From: Oscillospiraceae bacterium
GTDB lineage: Bacteria; Bacillota; Clostridia; Oscillospirales; Acutalibacteraceae
NCBI GenBank assembly: GCA_902782805.1
Contig: CACZON010000018.1
Span: forward strand, 1-8,343
Direction: 5' to 3'
Length of the DNA: 8,343 bases
Below the pieces are notes generated by a model. The model was not told where the DNA came from and made no database searches. It was given only the letters and a program-made list of their open reading frames with translations. Every line of letters starts with the position of its first letter. The first letter of the stretch is position 1. A program made the position numbers and the translations under genes. Positions 1-4,645 of this stretch are shown piece by piece.

Positions 1-56
1 ACGACTTTTTCTTTCATTTTCTCTCTGATCGCTGAAAGTTCTGCCAATGATTTCAT
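1..56 (-). CDS. Thioredoxin-like [2Fe-2S] ferredoxin, N-terminus only (partial)
   Basis: Only the first 18 codons lie in the window; the gene continues past base 1. The peptide begins MKSLAELSAIREKMKEK, which resembles the N-terminus of the small thioredoxin-fold [2Fe-2S] ferredoxin proteins found next to NuoF/HydB in clostridial bifurcating-hydrogenase operons. The cysteine ligands are not in view. The start is supported by an AAAGGA ribosome binding site at 67-72 (minus), 10 nt before the ATG, and by its place 34 nt after the stop of the preceding gene in the same operon. Such a protein would carry electrons between the flavoprotein and the catalytic subunits. The identification is inferred from a short N-terminal pattern plus context; the presence of a start is more certain than the product. 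Confidence 0.65.
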   Translation of the reverse strand, partial: MKSLAELSAIREKMKEKV

Positions 57-90
57 AAAGATCTGATCCTTTCTAAAGATATTTGCTTTA

Positions 91-639
91 TCAATCGCTG
101 TACTGCTCGTTCAGAAATTCCTTGATCCAAACGATCACGTCAGCGTTGTTTAGCGGGACTTCTTCGCCGAGAACGGAACGAAGCTCCCTCGTATCGAGGG
201 CAACCTCCCGGCCCGGCAGATTGTGGTGATATACAAAATCAAGCTCCGGATTGCACTGGATCAGCGCAACGACGGTTGAGACGATATCCCCGAGCGGCGT
301 CATATCGAGATGATTCTTAAAAAAGGTCGCCGAGGTTTTCGTCCCGTGTGTTTCCGGGAAATCGGAAATATGGCGGGAATCGATCGAAAAGGATCCGCCC
401 GTCATCTCCGCCTCCATCTTGAGCAGCGGGATTCCGAGACCGACGTTCCGTGTGGTGCGGGTCGTGGTAAAGGGATCGGTTACGGCTTCGAGAAACGCCT
501 GTTTCATGCCGGTTCCGTCGTCTTCGACCGAAAGCGCGAGCGTTTCCTCATCTTCGGCGATTTCGATCGTGATGATCTTCGCCTGCGCCTTTACGGAATT
601 CTCCGCAATATCGAGAATATTGAGGGAAAGCTCTTTCAT
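91..639 (-). CDS. GHKL-type ATP-binding protein (histidine-kinase-like ATPase without dimerisation domain)
   Basis: This 182-residue protein is a stand-alone GHKL ATPase domain. The N box contains LDIAENSVKA (Asn14), the G1 box is EDDGTGM (residues 39-45), and the G2 region is NVGLGIPLLK (65-74). There is no HisKA/DHp domain with a phosphorylatable His upstream, no membrane segment and no sensor domain, so it is not a complete histidine kinase. After the ATPase fold (to about residue 108) comes a tail of about 75 residues that I do not recognise. The start overlaps the PHP gene's stop as ATGA (636-639), with an AAGGAG ribosome binding site just upstream, so translation is probably coupled. 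Homologues labelled 'ATP-binding protein' or 'sensor histidine kinase' are common in clostridial hydrogenase operons. It may phosphorylate or sequester a partner, but the sequence does not show which. Confidence 0.88.
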   Translation of the reverse strand: MKELSLNILDIAENSVKAQAKIITIEIAEDEETLALSVEDDGTGMKQAFLEAVTDPFTTTRTTRNVGLGIPLLKMEAEMTGGSFSIDSRHISDFPETHGTKTSATFFKNHLDMTPLGDIVSTVVALIQCNPELDFVYHHNLPGREVALDTRELRSVLGEEVPLNNADVIVWIKEFLNEQYSD

Positions 640-1373
640 AACGTGCTCCTTAATACCCGGAAAAGATTGCTGCGGACAAAATCGCCGCTGTAGGGCTCAT
701 CCTCCAAGAGGAAGGAATCGTTTTCATCGCGGATGCTCCAGAGATTGTGGGAATCCGAAGAACAGAGGATCCGTTTATCCCGAAGGATCGGGTACTGCTG
801 GAGGTATTCCTCTTTCCGTTCGGGCGAATTGAGCTCCGCGCAAAGGAACTTCGGCTCCTGCGGAAACGTTCCGAGAACGGCAATGATTCCGTTTGCCATC
901 CGGTCGATGTGCGCCGGATAACAGATCCCGCCGAACCGCTCCGCCATGCCGGGGACTTCTTCGAGCGAAACCGTCGTTGCGTTGGGAAGAAGATCCTCTT
1001 CCCTGCCGATGACGTTGTCCTCGGTGTCGACGATCAGCTGATTTCCGAAAATCTCCGCGCGGTTTTTGATCCGTACGCGGCGCTTTTCAACTTCATCTCC
1101 GAAGGCAAGCGCGCCTTCGAGCGTTTCAAAGAGGCAGACGACGTGGATTTCCTCGGCGGTCGTCAGCTCCATGCCTGCGATCGGGATGATCCCGAAGCGC
1201 TTGCAGGCTTCGTAAAACGCCGGCGTGTTCTTCACGCTGTTATGGTCCGTCAGCGCCAGGAGATTCAGCCCGACGAGCGAAGCCATTCCGGCAATGTTCG
1301 AAGGGGTCATATCATCGTCGGCGCAGGGCGACAGACAGGAATGAAGATGAAAATCGTAGAAATAACGGTTCAT
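636..1373 (-). CDS. PHP-domain phosphoesterase
   Basis: This 245-residue protein belongs to the PHP (polymerase and histidinol phosphatase) metal-dependent phosphoesterase superfamily. The metal-binding motifs are all visible and in order: FHLHSCLSPC (His9, His11), LTDHNS (Asp43, His44), GMEL (Glu69), His77, YPAHIDR (His155) and SSDSHN (Asp207, His209). The architecture is a single PHP domain with no polymerase or nuclease extension. Some relatives hydrolyse nucleotide or histidinol phosphates; the substrate here is unknown. Its ATG overlaps the stop of the upstream DRTGG gene (ATGA at 1370-1373), and its own stop overlaps the next start in the same way, so it is co-translated with the signalling module. 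A plausible inferred role is removing a phosphate or degrading a nucleotide signal generated by the adjacent ATPases. Confidence 0.9.
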   Translation of the reverse strand: MNRYFYDFHLHSCLSPCADDDMTPSNIAGMASLVGLNLLALTDHNSVKNTPAFYEACKRFGIIPIAGMELTTAEEIHVVCLFETLEGALAFGDEVEKRRVRIKNRAEIFGNQLIVDTEDNVIGREEDLLPNATTVSLEEVPGMAERFGGICYPAHIDRMANGIIAVLGTFPQEPKFLCAELNSPERKEEYLQQYPILRDKRILCSSDSHNLWSIRDENDSFLLEDEPYSGDFVRSNLFRVLRSTL

Positions 1374-1696
1374 ACGAATCGGGAAAGCTCCAGCGCGATC
1401 TCGTAGGCGGGCTTATTGCTGCCCAGAAGATTGATCCCGCGCTGATTCGCCGCTTCGAGGATGCTTTCCTCCACCGTTACGCCCTCCGCGAGCACCACGC
1501 AGGCAACGTCGGAAAGCGAAGCGACCGCGATGACGTTGATATTGGACATGATCGTGATCCAGACCTGACCGCTCTGCGCCCGGCCCATTACCCAGCTGAG
1601 AAGATCGCCGATATAGACGCCTTCGGCCGTTCGGTCGGCATCCGGCAACGCAAACGCGGTAAGCTCCAGTTTTTCGGCAAGATCACGGACGTTCAT
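1370..1696 (-). CDS. DRTGG-like regulatory domain protein (second copy)
   Basis: This is a 108-residue single-domain protein beginning MNVRDLAEKLEL. It resembles the HPr-kinase-N/DRTGG fold: an opening helix, a GDLLSWVM segment, and alternating beta/alpha units including VIAVASLSDVACVVLAEG and INLLGSNKPAYE. The DRTGG signature itself is not obvious. The ATG at 1696 is preferred: an AGAGGAGG site (1709-1716) lies 12 nt upstream, whereas the in-frame ATG at 1708 directly abuts that site and the longer reading frame from 1741 begins with a basic, non-conserved extension. With this start the gene overlaps the upstream H-cluster gene by 14 nt. DRTGG domains often accompany CBS domains or phosphotransacetylases and are thought to be regulatory. 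It is a diverged paralogue of the protein at 3427-3783. Confidence 0.82.
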   Translation of the reverse strand: MNVRDLAEKLELTAFALPDADRTAEGVYIGDLLSWVMGRAQSGQVWITIMSNINVIAVASLSDVACVVLAEGVTVEESILEAANQRGINLLGSNKPAYEIALELSRFV

Positions 1697-2984
1697 CGTT
1701 TTTTGCATCCTCCTCTGAGGCTTTCTGTTGTTCCTGCTCAAGGCGGAATCTCCGGATCACGCAGGCGTCGATTGTGCTTTCGCCTTTTACGATATCCTCC
1801 GCGAGCGCCCGGCAGCTCGGCGCGCCGCAGGAACCGCAGTCGATCCCCGGCAGCTCAAGCCGCAGCTTTTCGATATCCGCCATCATCCGGATGTTCTTGC
1901 CGATATTGTCGCTCAGGCGGGTCATCGGCTGATAAACCGGAATATCCTCGAAGAAGCTCTCGTTCGGGATATAACGCTCGTCCGGACCGAGGAAATTCTG
2001 CGAAACCGGGAGATACCGGCGCAGATTCTGCAGTCTGGCTTTGGCGATAAACGGATTTTCCACCGCCATCACGCCGCCGACGCAGCCGCCCGTACAGGCG
2101 TTCAGTTCGATGAATTCCAGCTTCGGGATCGATTCGTTTTCGATCTGATCGAGGATCTTGATCACGTTTTCGATTCCGTCCGCCGCAAGGTATTTATCGT
2201 TGAAAAGCGCGCCCGCTTCTCCGCCGGAAGTCGCCCAGCTCAGGCCGATCATGCCCGAGCGTGAAACCGGCGGCGGCAATACGCCGCGGTTCATTTTTGC
2301 GATCAGCATAAAGTAAACGTCGCTGATCGAGATCACCATATCGACGCGGCTCTTATAGGAGCCGAAGCCGTTTTTGACGTAGCTCGTCTTTGCGGGACAG
2401 GGCGAAATGAAGCAGACGCCGATTTCTTCCGGCAAAAGCTCCGGATGCGCTTTAAGCGCCCGGTCACGCGCACGCATCGCCGCGATTTCCATCGGCGGCA
2501 GAAGCGGCAGCAGATTGTCTTTCAAATACGGAAAGCGCAGCGCGATCAGACGCGCGATCACCGGGCAGGCCGAGCTGATGACCGGCTTTTTGATGCCTTC
2601 CGTTTTCAGGTATAAACGCGTATACTCGCTCACGAGCTCCGCCGCCTGAGAGACTTCGTAGACTTCGTCGAATCCGATGTCCAAAAGGCCCTGAAGGACG
2701 TAGTCGATATCGTCGAGCTCTTCGAACTGCCCGTAAAGGCTCGGCGCGGGCAGCGCGATGCGCCATTTAAATTGTCCGATGTTTTCAAGCGTATTGCATT
2801 CGGCCCGTTTCGCTTCGTGAGGACAGACCCGGATACACTCGCCGCAATCGATACAGCGCTTGGAATTGATGACCGCATGCCCGTCGCTGATCCGGATCGC
2901 TTCGGTCGGACAATGCTTGAGGCAGGTCGTGCAGCCGGTGCATTTCGAGCGGTCGAGCAAAACCGAATGCTGATAAGTATCCAT
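1683..2984 (-). CDS. [FeFe]-hydrogenase-like H-cluster protein, putatively sensory (HydS/group C-D-like)
   Basis: The protein has 433 residues. Two 4Fe-4S motifs sit at the N-terminus (Cys15/18/21/25 followed by Pro; Cys44/47/50/54 followed by Pro). A Fe-only hydrogenase large-subunit C-terminal domain spans about 70-355. A third Fe-S motif, C-x2-C-x4-C-x16-C (383, 386, 391, 408), resembles the PF04060 FeS domain. All four H-cluster cysteine ligands have counterparts: Cys140 in SSACP, Cys196 in SPCPAK, and Cys297 and Cys301 in LNACTGGCVGG. The proton-transfer cysteine of prototypic enzymes (first Cys of TSCCP) is Ala139, the Met of L3 is Asn295, and the L2 MPC is SPC. These changes fit putatively sensory group C/D enzymes, with low turnover expected. 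There is no PAS domain or membrane segment, so output probably goes through the neighbouring ATPases. A GAGGAAA ribosome binding site precedes the ATG. Confidence 0.9.
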   Translation of the reverse strand: MDTYQHSVLLDRSKCTGCTTCLKHCPTEAIRISDGHAVINSKRCIDCGECIRVCPHEAKRAECNTLENIGQFKWRIALPAPSLYGQFEELDDIDYVLQGLLDIGFDEVYEVSQAAELVSEYTRLYLKTEGIKKPVISSACPVIARLIALRFPYLKDNLLPLLPPMEIAAMRARDRALKAHPELLPEEIGVCFISPCPAKTSYVKNGFGSYKSRVDMVISISDVYFMLIAKMNRGVLPPPVSRSGMIGLSWATSGGEAGALFNDKYLAADGIENVIKILDQIENESIPKLEFIELNACTGGCVGGVMAVENPFIAKARLQNLRRYLPVSQNFLGPDERYIPNESFFEDIPVYQPMTRLSDNIGKNIRMMADIEKLRLELPGIDCGSCGAPSCRALAEDIVKGESTIDACVIRRFRLEQEQQKASEEDAKNDERP

Positions 2985-3008
2985 TCTATTTCCTCATTTT
3001 CCGCCGGC

Positions 3009-3443
3009 TCAGAAGAATACCCGCATCGTGATGCAGGTGCCCTTGCCGAGCTGCGTTTCAATTTTCATTTCGTCGGTATACCGCTTCATGTTCGGCAGAC
3101 CCATTCCGGCGCCGAAGCCGAGCGAGCGGATATTATCCGGCGCGGTTGAGAAACCTTCCTGCATGGCAAGATCAACGTTGGCGATGCCGGGGCCTTCGTC
3201 GCGAAGGACGATTTCTACGCAGTTTTCGGAAACGTAAACGTCCGCCGTACCGCCGCCCGCGTGGATCACCATATTGATCTCCCCTTCGTACATGGCGATC
3301 GATACCTTCCGGATGATCTCCGGAGAGATGCCGATCTGACGAAGATTCTTTTTCACCTCGACCGAGGCCTGCCCGGCGGAGGTAAAATTCGTTCCGTCCA
3401 CGTCAAAGTGGAAACCGAGACGTTCATCATTCATGGCTTTCAC
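3009..3443 (-). CDS. RsbW/RsbT-like anti-sigma-type ATPase
   Basis: This compact 144-residue GHKL ATPase resembles the serine kinases of partner-switching systems (RsbW, RsbT, SpoIIAB). Visible motifs are the N box AMYEGEINMVIHA (Glu53, Asn57), the G1 motif LRDEGPGIA (Asp82, Gly84, Gly86) and a glycine-rich G2 loop LGFGAGMGLPNM (108-119). The whole length is a single domain. Two starts are possible: GTG at 3443, used here, which overlaps the upstream DRTGG gene by 17 nt, or ATG at 3434, which has a weak GGTGA upstream. RsbW-type proteins phosphorylate a STAS-domain antagonist or bind a sigma factor, but neither is encoded in this window. In clostridial hydrogenase operons such proteins usually sit, as here, beside an H-cluster protein, so the partner may be one of the operon's own proteins. 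Confidence 0.88.
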   Translation of the reverse strand: MKAMNDERLGFHFDVDGTNFTSAGQASVEVKKNLRQIGISPEIIRKVSIAMYEGEINMVIHAGGGTADVYVSENCVEIVLRDEGPGIANVDLAMQEGFSTAPDNIRSLGFGAGMGLPNMKRYTDEMKIETQLGKGTCITMRVFF

Positions 3444-3783
3444 CGTATCCGGTAAGGCCGTTCGTAAAAAGTCTTCCGCAGGCTTCGTACATCCTCAGAT
3501 CGGTCGTGAGCATCACCATGCCGCATTCGTCGGCAAGCTCGATCATTTCCTTCGTCGGCTGCTTCGAACGCACGAACACGATGCAGACCATATCCATCAT
3601 TTCGGCGGTACGGATGACCTGGGAATTGACCAGACCCGTCAGCAGGACGGCCTGATCCTTTACGTACGCAAGAACGTCGCTCATCATATCGCTGCCGCAG
3701 GCGGAATAGACGTCGCGGTCGAGATGATCCTCTCCGCAAAGGACTCTTCCTTCGAGCAGCTCTTTGATCACGTTGATTTTCAT
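3427..3783 (-). CDS. DRTGG-like regulatory domain protein (first copy)
   Basis: This 118-residue protein resembles the DRTGG/HPr-kinase-N fold: an initial helix (MKINVIKELLEG), a GSDMMSDVLAYV helix, then repeated beta-alpha units such as AVLLTGLVNSQVI, MVCIVFVRSK and GMVMLTTDLRMYEACGRL. No catalytic motif or metal site is apparent. An AGAGGAA ribosome binding site precedes the ATG. The gene begins 32 nt after the nuoE-like stop and overlaps the ATPase gene downstream. It aligns by eye with the second DRTGG-like protein, for example VIRTAEMMDMVCIVFV against VIAVASLSDVACVVLA, so the two are diverged paralogues flanking the ATPase and H-cluster genes. A ligand-binding or protein-interaction role in signalling is inferred; the ligand is unknown. 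Confidence 0.82.
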   Translation of the reverse strand: MKINVIKELLEGRVLCGEDHLDRDVYSACGSDMMSDVLAYVKDQAVLLTGLVNSQVIRTAEMMDMVCIVFVRSKQPTKEMIELADECGMVMLTTDLRMYEACGRLFTNGLTGYGESHE

Positions 3784-3815
3784 AAGGCAGGTTCCTCTTT
3801 ATGAATTATGAAACG

Positions 3816-4313
3816 TTAAGCGGAATACTTCGCCAGGATCTTCGGGACTTCGTCCGGAGTCAGGCGGCCGTAGACCTCTTCGTTGATCATCATAACCGGC
3901 GCAAGACCGCAGGCACCGACGCAGCGGCAGGCGTCGAGGGAGAATTTCATATCTTCCGTGCATTCGCCGCCCTTGATCCCGAGCTCCTTCTGGATGCGCT
4001 CGTAAACGTTGCCGGATCCTTTGACATAGCACGCGGTACCGAGGCAGACGGAAATTTTGTTTTCGCCCTTCGGATTGAGGGAGAACTGCGAATAGAACGT
4101 CGAAACGCCGTAGACTTCCTCAAGCGGAATGCGAAGCTCTTCGGAAACGATCTTCTGAACTTCGATCGGCAGATAGCCGTAGATTCCCTGAGCCTTCTGA
4201 AGGATCGGCATCAGCGCTCCGCCCTGATCCTTGAGCTCGGCGATCATTGCGCGAAGCTCCTGCTCCTGCTCAGGGGTTCCGCGGAAAGGAACTTTCGTTT
4301 TTTTGTTTGGCAT
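3816..4313 (-). CDS. nuoE: NuoE/HydC-like thioredoxin-fold [2Fe-2S] subunit
   Basis: This 165-residue protein is a NuoE-family subunit, homologous to the 24-kDa subunit of complex I, HydC of bifurcating hydrogenases and HndA. It has an N-terminal helical region (ILQKAQGIYGYLPIEVQK, about 37-54), the conserved VSTFYSQF segment (70-77), and a thioredoxin-like domain holding one [2Fe-2S] cluster through Cys90-x4-Cys95 (CLGTAC) and Cys131-x3-Cys135 (CVGAC). Cys129 is an extra, non-ligand cysteine. The length is normal for the family. It is the first gene of the operon, with an AGAGGAAA ribosome binding site and a leader of roughly 125 nt. In bifurcating hydrogenases it works with a NuoF-like flavoprotein and the catalytic HydA in the cytoplasm, coupling NADH and ferredoxin oxidation to H2 formation. 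Those partners would lie beyond the window's left edge. Confidence 0.95.
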   Translation of the reverse strand: MPNKKTKVPFRGTPEQEQELRAMIAELKDQGGALMPILQKAQGIYGYLPIEVQKIVSEELRIPLEEVYGVSTFYSQFSLNPKGENKISVCLGTACYVKGSGNVYERIQKELGIKGGECTEDMKFSLDACRCVGACGLAPVMMINEEVYGRLTPDEVPKILAKYSA

Positions 4314-4440
4314 AAATCGATTTCCTCTCTTCCTTGCGGGTGGATTTTAACCCCGCGATAGTAGATTCTTCCGCGCCCGATTTCCGGAAAATTCCGGCAT
4401 GAAAAAATGCCGAAAGACCATACAGGCACAGATTTATACA
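4314..4440 (-). promoter_or_regulatory. Leader of the hydrogenase operon with overlapping inverted repeats
   Basis: This is the predicted 5' untranslated leader between the inferred transcription start (near 4440) and the nuoE-like ATG. It contains CGGCAT/ATGCCG (4395-4400 and 4407-4412, loop of 6) and CCGGAA/TTCCGG (4384-4389 and 4392-4397). The two share bases 4394-4397, so both RNA hairpins cannot form fully at once. A third short stem, GCGGG/CCCGC (4336-4340 and 4352-4356), lies before the ribosome binding site. No U-run follows these stems, so they are not clear terminators. I recognise no known riboswitch. Confidence 0.4.
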
Positions 4441-4446
4441 CTAAGG

Positions 4447-4476
4447 ATTATAGCATATTTGTGTCAAAAATAACAG
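4447..4476 (-). promoter_or_regulatory. Extended -10 promoter of the hydrogenase operon
   Basis: On the minus strand a perfect TATAAT (4452-4447) is preceded by TG one base upstream, giving the extended -10 TGCTATAAT. The best -35 with an 18-bp spacer is CTGTTA (4476-4471), only 3 of 6 matches to TTGACA; an extended -10 can make up for a poor -35. The region upstream is A-rich on this strand. Transcription should start near 4440. Confidence 0.65.
4459..4476. promoter_or_regulatory. Candidate Rex-type redox operator
   Basis: The 18-bp sequence TTGTGTCAAAAATAACAG matches the Rex consensus TTGTTAA-N4-TTAACAA at 9 of 14 specified positions, 4 in one half-site and 5 in the other. It covers the spacer and -35 of the hydrogenase operon promoter, the right place for a repressor. 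Rex senses NADH/NAD+ and commonly controls clostridial hydrogenase and fermentation genes. The match is imperfect and no rex gene is in the window, so this is inference. Confidence 0.35.
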
Positions 4477-4486
4477 ACGGTATTTC

Positions 4487-4500
4487 CGCTAAACTTAGCG
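4487..4500. repeat. 14-bp palindrome in the divergent intergenic region
   Basis: CGCTAA-AC-TTAGCG is a perfect 6-bp-arm inverted repeat 10 bp upstream of the putative -35 of the leftward operon and about 84 bp upstream of the rightward promoter's -35. It could be an operator. On the plus strand it is followed by a T-rich tract, but its tiny loop and the lack of an upstream plus-strand gene argue against a terminator. Confidence 0.4.
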
Positions 4501-4583
4501 TTCTTTTTTTGTCTTTTTTAGACAGTTTCATCCCTTTGAATTTGTCAATATGTACCTACTTTCCCGATCTCTCCGAAAACACG

Positions 4584-4612
4584 TTGTAAAAGGTCGGATT
4601 TTCCTTTATAAT
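4584..4612 (+). promoter_or_regulatory. Sigma-A-type promoter of the esterase gene
   Basis: TTGTAA (4584-4589), a 17-bp spacer and a perfect TATAAT (4607-4612). This predicts transcription from about 4619 and a leader of about 27 nt carrying the AAGGAG ribosome binding site (4633-4638), 7 nt before the ATG at 4646. Because this promoter lies inside the longer reading frame that opens at 4550, it also argues for the 4646 start. Confidence 0.75.
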
Positions 4613-4645
4613 CGAATCAGAGAAAACAGAAAAAGGAGCGATGTT

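Noticed and set aside
747..1406. Plus-strand open frame opposite the PHP gene
   Set aside because: A shadow of a gene whose metal-binding motifs are all intact; its composition shows no domain.
1697..1741. Longer N-terminus of the second DRTGG-like protein
   Set aside because: The extension is basic, overlaps the H-cluster gene by more, and has no ribosome binding site; the GGAGG site sits inside it and serves the ATG at 1696.
4462..4467. Perfect TTGACA on the minus strand as a -35 element
   Set aside because: It is only 9 bp from the TATAAT at 4447-4452, and at 16-18 bp downstream there is no good -10 hexamer. It is better read as part of the candidate operator.
4487..4510. Intrinsic terminator reading of the palindrome plus T-run
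   Set aside because: The stem is only 5-6 bp with a 2-4 nt loop, and there is no plus-strand gene upstream to terminate between divergent promoters.
4550..4645. Upstream extension of the esterase reading frame
   Set aside because: The frame is open, but a strong promoter (TATAAT at 4607-4612) lies inside it and an ideal ribosome binding site precedes the ATG at 4646.
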